This document shows positions 8,148-16,915 of a stretch of DNA of 64,000 nt, one piece after another (positions within the stretch are counted from its first letter, which is position 1; each line of letters starts with the position of its first letter). Below the pieces are notes generated by a model. That model was not told the origin of the DNA, did no database searches, and was given only the letters and a program-made list of their open reading frames with translations. The DNA is taken from the NCBI RefSeq assembly GCF_000814475.1, contig NZ_JSVC01000006.1, positions 1-64,000 on the forward strand. Reading direction: 5' to 3'. Source of the stretch: Flavihumibacter solisilvae. GTDB taxonomy: Bacteria; Bacteroidota; Bacteroidia; Chitinophagales; Chitinophagaceae. A program made the position numbers and the translations under genes.

Positions 8148-11100
8148 TCAGGATTTTTTCCGTGGCGGTTTTCGTTTTTTAACCGGAGCCCTGGGAACTT
8201 TCGGGCCAGAGGTCTCCCTTGTGGCTGCCCTTGGGGCGTCCCTGGGCGGCCGGTCGAATGGTATTGGGGGCAGCAGACCGTCTGCAGGTATCAGGTCACC
8301 CGGAACAAAAGTCGCCGGGGGTGGTTGTGGCCTGGACCTTGCCTCGCAGGGTGAAATAACCTCTGGTGGATCATAAGGTATGATGATATGCTGCGGCGCC
8401 GACACAAGAATCGCCCGGGCAGAAGATGGTCGCGCCACTACCTCTCCCGCAAATTGCGACCGGTCTTCAATCAGTACTTCTACACTGCTGCAACCACATA
8501 GCTCCGAAAAAGCAAGGAGCATTTCATCTTTACCCGCAAACCAGCTGCTGCTCTTTAAGGCATCGGCCGCCGGAACGAGGAAGCGTTCCGGTTCGGGAGT
8601 GGGCGGACAACATGTATCGCGGCACACATACATCAGGAACTCCGTTATAAAATCGACATAACTGCGCTCCTCAATGAAATTGATGATAGCAGAAGCATAG
8701 ATCTTCTGGCCGAATTTGACTTCAACGTTCTCGTCAAAAGCCCACGGCGTAAGGAAACGGACAATTTCATCATTCAGCTTCTTCAGGTGATACCCTTTGT
8801 CAAACCCAGCTCGAAACTGAACCTTGAATTGCACCTGTACCTGCTCGTACAATGGGTTGCGCACATGGACTTTCACAAACGGTGATGTCCTTTTTTCCAG
8901 GTATTTTCGGATCGCGATCATTGTCATCCTGCTCGTTTTGGGTCGAAGAATATCCACTGCATTCCGGTTCTTCAGGTTAGCGATCGGAATCACGAGTACG
9001 TGGCCTGGTGAAACCTGTGGTCCACAGCAATTTCTAGTAACTACAACAGGAATGTTTGAAACTTTTACGTCAATCGTTCGAGGTGGTCCGTCATCGACTA
9101 CCTGGTCAACAGAGAGCAGTACAAAATCAATGGATGTCGTACTTAGGTTTATCAGCGTTATTACCTTGTTGGCCATCTCGACCGCACTTGCCAGGTTTCC
9201 GTCCGGCGCATAGGCAATAAATTCGGCCTTGGGCACAGGGATCCCGTTCAATAGCGTGACAATCTCCTCAACCAACCGACTGCTCAATGGATCGAGCTGC
9301 TTATCTGCATTATACTTCAGTTGATATGTTCTTTCCGGGCTGCTGGTTGATTGGGTATGACGGCAAATACAATTAGGATCCGTATGCGGAATTGCTTTCA
9401 CTTTATATATTGAATGAAAGCGGTACAATACAAGGTGCTCATAATCCCAGGGCGTAACAGCCCGGGCTTTATGCCGGAGCCGTTCACTGACCCGTGTATA
9501 AAACGCGCGTCCCGATTCCCTGCTTTTACCATCAAAAGATGCAAAAGGCTGGCTTACTGTACTTACTTCTTCGACTTTGGTCACAAGGCCGCCGATGCTA
9601 CCCGCAGGCAAAGCCTGGTCGAAATGCGAATCATCATTACTATGGTCTTCGAATTTCGTTTCAACGGCCTGCGCCACCACGTTGATCAACATGGGAAACC
9701 TTTCCGGATGATTGGTCACACTGGCCGCAAACCAAACCAGGCCATCAGTAACGATCGTGTGAACGAGGTTGGCATCTGCAGGAACATCCAGCTTAATAAT
9801 GCCGGTAGCCTGCAGGCCATAGGTGCTGTCTGAAACTATATTCTCCAGTTGTAACGGTCTCCATTCATTTCCCGACAGGTATGACCAATGGACCGGTGGC
9901 GGATCATTGTCCTCATCTTCCGCACTGCCTTCTGCAAACTGGAACAGCAGGGATACAGACTGAAGCGGCAATAAATTTTCCAGCCCAATATATAGTATCC
10001 CTTCTTCCTGGATCGAACCTGAATACTGGTTCTTCTTCCCATCCAGTCTTTCCCTGATACCACTCATGCCAATGATGCGTGGAACCATCTCGGATGACCA
10101 ATCCAGGTCAGCATTTTTTTCCAGCAATCTTTTGTATGCCCGGATGTTTACCGGGCTCCTTGACAACTCAGCATACGGACTCACATATGTGAACTGAGGC
10201 AGGAGCTTCTGCAACGCATCAACCTGTGGCGGATCTTTTTTTATCACGTCTCTTTCCAGGGCAATCGCATCAGGTCCGCTTAAAATATCTGCCCTCGCCA
10301 GCAATCGCTCAGCTGTGTTCCGGCTCGTAAAGGTCTCCCTGTGAACAATGGGTACCAATACATCTGTATACTGCCTTCCACGAATCAGTGTCTCAGCAAT
10401 ACCAAATGGATACACATGGAAGAACTGGTCGATCTTCGGGTCAAATTCCCTGAGTATGGAAGAATAGCTGACGGAAATTTCCTTGATCTTCAGCTGTAGT
10501 GCAACTTTCTGGATCCTTTCAAATAGATCGCTGGCATCGAAGATGTCATCGGTTTGAATATTTTCAAGCCTGATAAAGCCTTTCAGGCTGCCTTCATTAA
10601 AATCTGAATTATAAGTTAGGGGTGTTCTTGTCAGAGGCGGCTGGATATTAGACTGCCCCTCTAGCACATCAAGAGTAAGGTCACCCATTGTCAGCTCCTG
10701 CTCAGGTTTATCCTTTGGATGAAGCCTTCTCCATTCCCGCCTGTCCAATATTGCGCCCCTCACCATCCCAAAGCCTGCACGCATCAGCGTACTCGAAATC
10801 CTTCCATCCTTTGTCATGAACTCTACATTCACGGATAGATGGTCTATCGGCTTATTGAACACTTCATCACTGCCGATAAAAAAGTTCATTCCATTAAGCG
10901 GGTATGCAGTGAAAGGATCAAATGGCTTTCCAGGCGCAATCAATCCTTCATCATTCTTCAGTAACAGTTTTTTAAGGCCATCCATATTGAGCCGCTCACC
11001 AGCCCTTCCGGATGGGTTGATAGAACCTACCTTTACCCATAATTCCTGGTTCACAAAACTTAATTCTTCGTATGATTTATAATCGAGAAGAATTTCGGGA

Positions 11101-12749
11101 CCAAGCATAACCTGCATTACCGGGAAGGTTGTGAGATATTTATACCCCGGATGCAGTTGCGGGTCAAATGGTATGATCGCTTCGGCTGAAACAGGGAGGT
11201 AGATATACAGCCTTCCCGCAACCACAAAAAATCCTTCCTGTTGTGGTTCATTATTGAATTGATACCTGTCCGATTCCTTTACATCAATCAGGTCTTTCCT
11301 TTGTTTGTCATCGAAGGATGGCTTTAATTTCATCCAACCTTTTTCTGCCGAAAGCCAGATTTCAATATTCTTCTCTGAGAATTTCGCAGAAAATTTTTCG
11401 AGATCGCGGAAAGTCCACACGACAAGTCGCCTTCCACCCTGCAACACCAGCTGGGGAGAAGCCAGCGCAAACCCGATCTGTGTCTGGCGAACGGCATTGG
11501 ACTCTTCTTTTTCCTGTTCAATAGCAGTACAGGGATTCGTTGCTTTCTCCCTGTTAAAACGACCCTTTCCGAACGTATGCCATTTACCTGCAACACCTTC
11601 AAATGCTTTTCCAAAGCCGTCCGCTGAATTCGCTACCGGCCTTGCGTAAAACCCATTGATAGCAGGTAACAGGCTCGTTCCTTTGTCAACAAACAGGGTC
11701 TTAAGTTCTTTCACTTTTGCCTGGTTTACAACCAGGTCTGTTTCGGTTTCATATACCTGTGGCTTGCCGCCAGAATCTTTCCCCGCGTCCAATGGAGTGC
11801 CCTGCGGAAGGTGATAGTTGGCAACATCTTTTGCCAGTTCGAACACCACGAATGCACGATCAGGAATGGCTGGTTTTGCCGCAAGCCGCAATACATCGCG
11901 ATAATAAAAATTAAGAATCCTGCCGGTGAGTTCATTTACCTGCTGCTGTGCGAGGCTGAACAATTGTAAGAAAGAAATGAATAGTGCCATATGTGGCTGG
12001 TGAGCTGGATATTGCTGCAGTGCATACTGCAGATACTGCTCCGAATTACCAACCAGCCGGTCAACGAATCCAAAAAAACTATTGAATACATCATCAACAT
12101 ACAATGAACCCATACGGATCTTTTGATCCGGGGTAGTGCCTTCATAAATACTGGCATCGGGACCAATAACATCCTGCAATCCCCACAGCTCCTTATTCCG
12201 GATGGCACGGTAATCTACTTTCAACGGATGCGCGGGATCTACCTGTAAAAATCCGGCTTCGTATGCCCGCAGTTTATCCAGCTGCGGTTTTAAGTTGGAT
12301 GCTATTGCAAGACCAAGATCTTCATGTAAGGGATGGCCAGGCATCGACACTGCAAACCAGTCATCAACAAGAACAACAAGGTCCACAACCGGTTTAAACA
12401 ATTTTCCAAAAGAAGCATGGCCAGGGTAATCATCAGCTGCGTTCCGCAAACTGCTATAATATTGCTTTATCCTGTCAGTATTAACCGTTGCAATTGAAGC
12501 AGCAATAACGGCCATGTCCCGGCGAAAAAATTCCACCCAGCTTGTTTTTGCATTACCGGTATGCGCCAGCTGGCTGTCCGGCACGTCATAGAACCTGACC
12601 TTTTCTGCGTAATTCCTGGCAAACACAAGCAAATCAGAAATACTTCTTTCATCAACTTGCGCATAACCGGGATCCAAAGCTTTCAGGTACCGGGCAAGCT
12701 GCCCGGAGCCGTCACGAAAAAAATCGGGATGACAATTACACTGTTTCAT
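8148..12749 (-). CDS. Giant baseplate J-like wedge protein (Afp11-like)
   Basis: The protein has 1533 aa and is the largest structural protein of the cluster. The N-terminus (LDPGYAQVDERSISDLLVFA, about 27-46) is the conserved start of Afp11-type proteins in Bacteroidota. The C-terminal third contains a baseplate-J-like core (RESGRAFYTRVSERLRHKAR, then TPWDYEHLVLYRFHSIYKVK), where wedge proteins contact each other. The last 60 residues are unusual: proline-rich (PPATF, LLPPIPFDRPP) and then strongly basic (KKRKPPRKKS), which looks like a disordered tail. Cysteines cluster near NCICRH and CRDTCCPP. The start overlaps the gp25 gene by 14 bases, so the two are translationally coupled. The N-terminal half is long compared with phage gpJ and is specific to eCIS-type baseplates. 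Confidence 0.87.
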   Translation of the reverse strand: MKQCNCHPDFFRDGSGQLARYLKALDPGYAQVDERSISDLLVFARNYAEKVRFYDVPDSQLAHTGNAKTSWVEFFRRDMAVIAASIATVNTDRIKQYYSSLRNAADDYPGHASFGKLFKPVVDLVVLVDDWFAVSMPGHPLHEDLGLAIASNLKPQLDKLRAYEAGFLQVDPAHPLKVDYRAIRNKELWGLQDVIGPDASIYEGTTPDQKIRMGSLYVDDVFNSFFGFVDRLVGNSEQYLQYALQQYPAHQPHMALFISFLQLFSLAQQQVNELTGRILNFYYRDVLRLAAKPAIPDRAFVVFELAKDVANYHLPQGTPLDAGKDSGGKPQVYETETDLVVNQAKVKELKTLFVDKGTSLLPAINGFYARPVANSADGFGKAFEGVAGKWHTFGKGRFNREKATNPCTAIEQEKEESNAVRQTQIGFALASPQLVLQGGRRLVVWTFRDLEKFSAKFSEKNIEIWLSAEKGWMKLKPSFDDKQRKDLIDVKESDRYQFNNEPQQEGFFVVAGRLYIYLPVSAEAIIPFDPQLHPGYKYLTTFPVMQVMLGPEILLDYKSYEELSFVNQELWVKVGSINPSGRAGERLNMDGLKKLLLKNDEGLIAPGKPFDPFTAYPLNGMNFFIGSDEVFNKPIDHLSVNVEFMTKDGRISSTLMRAGFGMVRGAILDRREWRRLHPKDKPEQELTMGDLTLDVLEGQSNIQPPLTRTPLTYNSDFNEGSLKGFIRLENIQTDDIFDASDLFERIQKVALQLKIKEISVSYSSILREFDPKIDQFFHVYPFGIAETLIRGRQYTDVLVPIVHRETFTSRNTAERLLARADILSGPDAIALERDVIKKDPPQVDALQKLLPQFTYVSPYAELSRSPVNIRAYKRLLEKNADLDWSSEMVPRIIGMSGIRERLDGKKNQYSGSIQEEGILYIGLENLLPLQSVSLLFQFAEGSAEDEDNDPPPVHWSYLSGNEWRPLQLENIVSDSTYGLQATGIIKLDVPADANLVHTIVTDGLVWFAASVTNHPERFPMLINVVAQAVETKFEDHSNDDSHFDQALPAGSIGGLVTKVEEVSTVSQPFASFDGKSRESGRAFYTRVSERLRHKARAVTPWDYEHLVLYRFHSIYKVKAIPHTDPNCICRHTQSTSSPERTYQLKYNADKQLDPLSSRLVEEIVTLLNGIPVPKAEFIAYAPDGNLASAVEMANKVITLINLSTTSIDFVLLSVDQVVDDGPPRTIDVKVSNIPVVVTRNCCGPQVSPGHVLVIPIANLKNRNAVDILRPKTSRMTMIAIRKYLEKRTSPFVKVHVRNPLYEQVQVQFKVQFRAGFDKGYHLKKLNDEIVRFLTPWAFDENVEVKFGQKIYASAIINFIEERSYVDFITEFLMYVCRDTCCPPTPEPERFLVPAADALKSSSWFAGKDEMLLAFSELCGCSSVEVLIEDRSQFAGEVVARPSSARAILVSAPQHIIIPYDPPEVISPCEARSRPQPPPATFVPGDLIPADGLLPPIPFDRPPRDAPRAATRETSGPKVPRAPVKKRKPPRKKS

Positions 12750-13152
12750 CTACCAGGTTGGTTGCTTCAGAAATGTAATAAGGGAACACATAGTTGGTAC
12801 GGGTATTGGTGCTGATAATGGTATATCCGACGTCGATGTCCAGCCGTCCCATTTCCGCATTGACCGTTGTGACCAGCTCTTCCACGATGATCCGAGGCTC
12901 ATGGAATACCAACGCTTCACGGACAAATTTTTCCATCAAGGCCACGTTGGAGGCATTCATGGGTTTGAATAATTCAGGCATCAGGTTGCAACCAAAAGTT
13001 GGCAGCATAATCCGTTCCCCTGTTATGGTAGATAAAATGATGTAGATACTGCTTTTTACATCTTCTTCATTGCTGAGCATTTCCACACCATACCATTCCC
13101 GGCGGAAAGTGGGCGGAAAATTCCATCCTGTCCCTAAAAATGACCTGTCCAT
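12736..13152 (-). CDS. GPW/gp25 family baseplate protein (Afp9-like)
   Basis: The protein has 138 aa. It opens with MDRSFLGTGWNFPPTF, the usual start of eCIS gp25 proteins. The body shows the gp25 pattern: SSIYIILSTITGERIMLPTFGCNL around 34-57, then a helix ending in VFHEPRI and a final beta segment. In T4, Afp and T6SS (TssE) this protein joins the central spike to the wedges and nucleates the sheath. It overlaps the following Afp11-type gene by 14 bases. It comes after the PAAR gene, whereas in the Serratia afp cluster gp9 precedes gp10. Confidence 0.92.
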   Translation of the reverse strand: MDRSFLGTGWNFPPTFRREWYGVEMLSNEEDVKSSIYIILSTITGERIMLPTFGCNLMPELFKPMNASNVALMEKFVREALVFHEPRIIVEELVTTVNAEMGRLDIDVGYTIISTNTRTNYVFPYYISEATNLVDETV

Positions 13153-13170
13153 AGTTGCCAGGGTTTAATG

Positions 13171-13464
13171 TTAACCTCCTATAATTACCGTGGATTCACC
13201 TTCGCTGATAAATCCACCATGCGCAGTCTGGTCCATCTTTCTCACCGCCGCCTGCCCATTGATTTTCACCGTAGCCGAACCCTTCTGGATCGTATCAGGT
13301 GGACCGGTACAAATACATGGACCATTAAGCAGTGCGGCAGGCTTACCGCCGATTTTCACATCCGGTGAACCGGGTCCCATAATCTTCCCACCCTTATGCG
13401 GACTTCCATTGGGATTCGTCATCGGGCAGGTATGGTCGTCGCCAACTCTTGCTGCTTCAGGCAT
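13171..13464 (-). CDS. PAAR-domain spike tip protein (Afp10-like)
   Basis: The protein has 97 aa and is one PAAR domain with almost nothing added. Short glycine-rich beta repeats (KIMGPGSPDVKIGGKPAA, then GSATVKINGQAAVRK and STVIIGG) build the cone. His and Cys residues (DDHTCPM, SPHKGG, CICTG, TAHGG) are candidates for the zinc site that sharpens the tip. Since there is no C-terminal extension, this PAAR carries no fused toxin, and cargo must be loaded another way. It sits directly after the VgrG-like spike gene (10-base gap), on which the tip would be mounted. Confidence 0.93.
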   Translation of the reverse strand: MPEAARVGDDHTCPMTNPNGSPHKGGKIMGPGSPDVKIGGKPAALLNGPCICTGPPDTIQKGSATVKINGQAAVRKMDQTAHGGFISEGESTVIIGG

Positions 13465-13474
13465 ATAGATCTTT

Positions 13475-15115
13475 TTAATTGATCATTACATTGGCTCCTT
13501 TGATCACAACATCTTTGCTTGCTTTGATGGTTATCCCGTCTTTCCCCATAACAATACTATTCCCGGACCCGTCCTTCATTTCTATTGCACCATCTCCATT
13601 ATTAATGACAATTGATTTCTCCCCCGCATCTGCTTTCACAGAAAGTGTCAGGCTCTTCTTGTCATCATTAAAAACCAGTTTCGTTTTTTCTGTAACAAAG
13701 CCAAACTCAGGCTTATCTTTTTCTTTTGGAAGTGGCGACGGATGTTCCTGTTTGCTGTGCAGGCATCCGAGGATCACGGCATCACGCGGGTCGTCGTTCA
13801 AAAACCCGAGCACTACTTCGTCTCCTTTTTTTGGCCGAAAAAAAGAGCCCCTGTCCTTTCCGGCATCAAGCGTAGCAACCCTTGCCCAGATGCCTTCATT
13901 GCCTGACTGGATAATCGGGATATGCACCTTTACACGGAATTGTCCATCTTTGTCATCAGTATCCAGTACTGTCCCTATCTGTAATCCATTTACACCCGGA
14001 AGCAAGCCCGATGCAGGCTTATCCATCACATCCTCCTTTTTATAAAACCATTCTTCCTTCCAGCCAAACTGGATGTCAGTTTGCCAGTAACCTTCAAACT
14101 GGTGCAACACACCTGTTACGAAAACATCGCCGTTATAACAGTCACCCACACCACTAAGCGTGATCATATCCCCAGGCTTCACTGAAGCCTTGCCTTCAAT
14201 ACGAACCCGGCCTGCTGCCTTTGATAATTTCTGCCGCATGTCAACTGCCATTGACCAGGCTTCTAATTGCTTTTGTGCGAGGTAGCCCGAATGACTGACC
14301 ACCACAGACGCATCAAGCACTTTCGCAAGATCTTTCGAAGACATGTCTCCTGGTTCCGAAAAATCCACACTGGTGGGCGTTCCCTTCAGAATTTTTTGCT
14401 CCGTAAAATTCCATGCATATGCAGTGATATCCTTCATTTGCCTGCGTGCATCCATCTCCGCTTCAAACTCGAGAATGTTCTTCCCGTATTCCGCCTTCAG
14501 GACCGGGGCTGAATCCGTACCCGGTGACTTCACTATCAACTTGCCATCCATAGTCAGCACCAACAGTCCATTTGCTTCTGCACGCGTGATAATGAAATCC
14601 CAGTCGGTGCTTTCGAACTGCACCAGCTGCTTGTGTTTTAATTGCGTATTCTCCACATCAGGACTTAAATCCGAAGCAATTGATTCAATTGCCTGGGTGT
14701 CGGTCTTATCGTTGAAATAGGCGCTCTTTCTTCCTAGCGTAAGACTGATACTTTTGTCTTTCGCCTCAATCGTCAGCAATGAAGAGCCCTGCTGCCGTAC
14801 TTTCACCGATTGCTTAACAATCACGCCTTCGAATACGGTATCCACTTCCCCATGGTAACCAAGCTGCACTTTCATCTTACTGCCAGGTTTGAATTTATCG
14901 TTTGCACTCAATGGAAAATCCTGGTCAGATGCAGACCCATCGAGGAATACGATCTTCGCAGAGGCGATTTTATTGAAAGTCCTGTTCACCACTATCTGAA
15001 CCAAAGGGACAGATGCAGACAAAACATCTCCATTGAGGAACACCTTAAAGCTCACCACATCCGTTGCCTTTTCAGCACCCGGTGGTAAACTGGATAAAAT
15101 GTCTAACGCTCCCAT
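13475..15115 (-). CDS. VgrG-like central spike protein (Afp8-like)
   Basis: The protein has 546 aa. Residues 1-350 resemble the gpD/gp27 hub (SVPLVQIVVNRTFNKIASAK, then GYHGEVDTVFEGVI). A gp5-type OB fold follows (DGQFRVKVHIPIIQSG, then GDEVVLGFLNDDPRDAVILG). The end is a beta-helix needle of short repeats (SIVINNGDGAIEMKDGSGNS and on to KDVVIKGANVMIN). There is no extra C-terminal effector domain. It forms the trimeric spike at the base of the tube and would receive the PAAR tip. The start MGALDILSSLPPG lies 3 bases after the LysM adaptor stop. In length and domain order it is a normal eCIS spike rather than a T6SS evolved VgrG. Confidence 0.92.
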   Translation of the reverse strand: MGALDILSSLPPGAEKATDVVSFKVFLNGDVLSASVPLVQIVVNRTFNKIASAKIVFLDGSASDQDFPLSANDKFKPGSKMKVQLGYHGEVDTVFEGVIVKQSVKVRQQGSSLLTIEAKDKSISLTLGRKSAYFNDKTDTQAIESIASDLSPDVENTQLKHKQLVQFESTDWDFIITRAEANGLLVLTMDGKLIVKSPGTDSAPVLKAEYGKNILEFEAEMDARRQMKDITAYAWNFTEQKILKGTPTSVDFSEPGDMSSKDLAKVLDASVVVSHSGYLAQKQLEAWSMAVDMRQKLSKAAGRVRIEGKASVKPGDMITLSGVGDCYNGDVFVTGVLHQFEGYWQTDIQFGWKEEWFYKKEDVMDKPASGLLPGVNGLQIGTVLDTDDKDGQFRVKVHIPIIQSGNEGIWARVATLDAGKDRGSFFRPKKGDEVVLGFLNDDPRDAVILGCLHSKQEHPSPLPKEKDKPEFGFVTEKTKLVFNDDKKSLTLSVKADAGEKSIVINNGDGAIEMKDGSGNSIVMGKDGITIKASKDVVIKGANVMIN

Positions 15116-15118
15116 GCT

Positions 15119-15802
15119 TTAATCAGTTGAAATGGGTGGAAACAATAGCCTGGTTTTCGGAGGTAATGGACGCCTGAAGTTTTTCAGTTTATTGATCCGC
15201 GCAACCTGCAGGTAGTACATCTGGTTATTATAGACCTGGTGGGTTAGTAGTGGCAGCAGGTTTATTTTGTCTACTTCAATGACATGTGTCATGTCCGGCG
15301 ACGAAAGCATACCAAGAATATCATTCAATACGCCGACAGTCCGCTCCGTGAAAGTAGCGGAGATCTTAGCCCTGATCGGCAGCCCGAACATGTCGAACAT
15401 CGTATAGGTAACGCTGGAAGAATTGATGATACAGGTATTGACAAAGGTTCCATATTGTACCAACAGGTATGGAGGTCTGTGGATATTGCCCCTCACATTG
15501 GTGGTAACGGCGCGAAATAACGCAACCTGTGCAGTAACAGGGATCTTCACCCCGTTTGTATTTACGCCTGTTCCGTCGAGCACAAATTCCATGGTGAACG
15601 TACGGGGTTTAACCCGCACATATTTAGGATCATCGCCGGCTTTTGCTATTGCACATTTTGAAGACCATTCCACTTCATCCTTGATCGAAAAAGTTTCCGG
15701 GTTAAACATAGCCAGGAAAGGAACGCCAAATGGGATTCCTTCCTTCGTAGTTGGAATGATCTTCAGGTTGAAGGGTAGTTTTATGGCAGCTTGGGCATCC
15801 AT
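15119..15802 (-). CDS. LysM-containing baseplate adaptor (Afp7-like)
   Basis: The protein has 227 aa. The first 150 residues form a beta-rich domain (VPFLAMFNPETFSIKDEVEW near the start). The C-terminus (about 170-222) has a LysM-like segment, INLLPLLTHQVYN to RINKLKNFRR, ending in TRLLFPP, typical of phage gp53/Afp7 proteins that link the tube to the central spike. The ATG shares its A with the TAA stop of the preceding miniprotein (TAATG), indicating tight coupling. LysM here is used for protein contacts in the particle rather than for peptidoglycan binding (known for the family). Confidence 0.88.
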   Translation of the reverse strand: MDAQAAIKLPFNLKIIPTTKEGIPFGVPFLAMFNPETFSIKDEVEWSSKCAIAKAGDDPKYVRVKPRTFTMEFVLDGTGVNTNGVKIPVTAQVALFRAVTTNVRGNIHRPPYLLVQYGTFVNTCIINSSSVTYTMFDMFGLPIRAKISATFTERTVGVLNDILGMLSSPDMTHVIEVDKINLLPLLTHQVYNNQMYYLQVARINKLKNFRRPLPPKTRLLFPPISTD

Positions 15803-15969
15803 TATCGTTCATTTTTTTCCCGGATGATCTCCAGGATCTTTTCCGCCATTTCGGGATCCATACCGGTGTTTCCGCTGGGTGGACAATTCAACCCACCCTC
15901 CGCATTTGTTGCTTCTGGTTTGGGATCAACTATTGCCCTGATGATGATCTCGTTAATTAAAACAGGCAT
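15802..15969 (-). CDS. DUF5908 miniprotein of the eCIS operon
   Basis: The protein has 55 aa. I chose the ATG at 15969 rather than the upstream one at 16011, because 16011 lies inside the preceding tube gene and the conserved pattern starts at MPVLINEIIIRAIVDP. The C-terminal half is helical and charged (DPEMAEKILEIIREKNER). DUF5908 proteins of about 50-60 aa occur in the same slot in Bacteroidota contractile systems; their function is unknown to me. The slot corresponds to afp6, between the second tube protein and Afp7. A role as a small adaptor or assembly factor is inference. The stop shares a base with the next start (TAATG). Confidence 0.75.
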   Translation of the reverse strand: MPVLINEIIIRAIVDPKPEATNAEGGLNCPPSGNTGMDPEMAEKILEIIREKNER

Positions 15970-15973
15970 GGTG

Positions 15974-16441
15974 TTAAATTTTTCTTTCAAAATATTGATA
16001 GGCCAACTCAATGGACTCCACTACAATCGAATTATCAGAAGCCTTAAGGTCAGACACCGACCATTTCAACGGGTATGCCTGAACGACATTCCATTGTGCC
16101 ACTGGCAAACCGGCATCATCAAGCAGGGTAACCATTATATCCGCTGGCTTAAAATCATAAACCGCAACCGTGAAATAGGTGTTGATGGCAGATTTGAACC
16201 AGTCTCTTATCGCTGTGCCTTTAAGAAGGCCTCTCTTCAACACCAGGTTGGGATATTTGATCCGCTTCGGAAACTTATAACTGAACCTGTTCTCACCACC
16301 TTCGCGAACTTCTTCTGTCTCGATCTCGAAGGACAATCCGGTAACCTCCTGGAACCGCTGCTCGGTATCACTGTTCATTCCTGCAACGCCCATGAACTCT
16401 ACTTTAAAGTGAAAGCCGGTTGGCGGATAATAATGCGGCAT
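15974..16441 (-). CDS. Tube protein 2 (T4 gp19-like, Afp5-like)
   Basis: The protein has 155 aa. The start MPHYYPPTGFHFKVEFMG and the segment RFQEVTGLSFEIETEEVREG follow the T4 gp19/Afp tube fold (a beta barrel that polymerises as hexamers). The C-terminus, IELAYQYFERKI, is the usual ending. It differs from the neighbouring tube protein in the loop region, so the two are paralogues with separate roles. By analogy with Afp5, this one probably forms the first ring(s) joining the tube to the spike. It lies 1 base after tube protein 1. Confidence 0.9.
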   Translation of the reverse strand: MPHYYPPTGFHFKVEFMGVAGMNSDTEQRFQEVTGLSFEIETEEVREGGENRFSYKFPKRIKYPNLVLKRGLLKGTAIRDWFKSAINTYFTVAVYDFKPADIMVTLLDDAGLPVAQWNVVQAYPLKWSVSDLKASDNSIVVESIELAYQYFERKI

Positions 16442-16442
16442 A

Positions 16443-16874
16443 TCACGCAGTTTTTAAAGAGATCCCTTCGTGCGTCAGCTCAATCGATTCAATGGCAATC
16501 TCGTTACCGGTTGCCTTTAATCCCGGGCCTTCACATTTCACCGGGAATGCCTGTGAAATTGTCCAGATCATTACCGGTGCCCCTTCATCATTCAGCAGGG
16601 TTATGATAATATCACGCCTTTCCACATTGGGTGCTCCGTTATTGTTGAACCAGTTGAAGAGATCGTTGTTTTTCTGCACAATACCACGTTTCAATATGAT
16701 GTTGTTCACTTTTGGAATGCCCGGGATCTTTAATGCAGCCGCATGTCCCGTCAGTCCATCGCGATACTCAATGGCCTGGATCTCCTGGGTCAGCCCGGAT
16801 ACATCCGAAAAGCCAATATCCTGGTTGTTCCAGGAAACCTTGAAATAAAAAACTGGAATGGGATAGGAAGCCAT
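16443..16874 (-). CDS. Tube protein 1, main inner tube (Afp1-like)
   Basis: The protein has 143 aa. It begins MASYPIPVFYFKVSWNN and contains DVSGLTQEIQAIEYRDG, the hallmark of the eCIS main inner tube. ILKRGIVQKNNDLFNWF and a terminal SIELTHEGISLK complete the gp19-like fold. It polymerises into the rigid tube that carries cargo in its lumen. The gene directly follows the sheath gene (41-base gap), the largest gap inside the structural module and a possible place for separate translation or mRNA processing, so the two most abundant proteins are adjacent. Confidence 0.92.
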   Translation of the reverse strand: MASYPIPVFYFKVSWNNQDIGFSDVSGLTQEIQAIEYRDGLTGHAAALKIPGIPKVNNIILKRGIVQKNNDLFNWFNNNGAPNVERRDIIITLLNDEGAPVMIWTISQAFPVKCEGPGLKATGNEIAIESIELTHEGISLKTA

Positions 16875-16915
16875 GATCGTAATTTTTTAATAAATGAAAG
16901 AATGGTTGTTCCGGA

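Noticed and set aside
15791-16606. 271-codon open frame on the plus strand
   Set aside because: It crosses four real minus-strand eCIS genes, and its translation is compositionally random.
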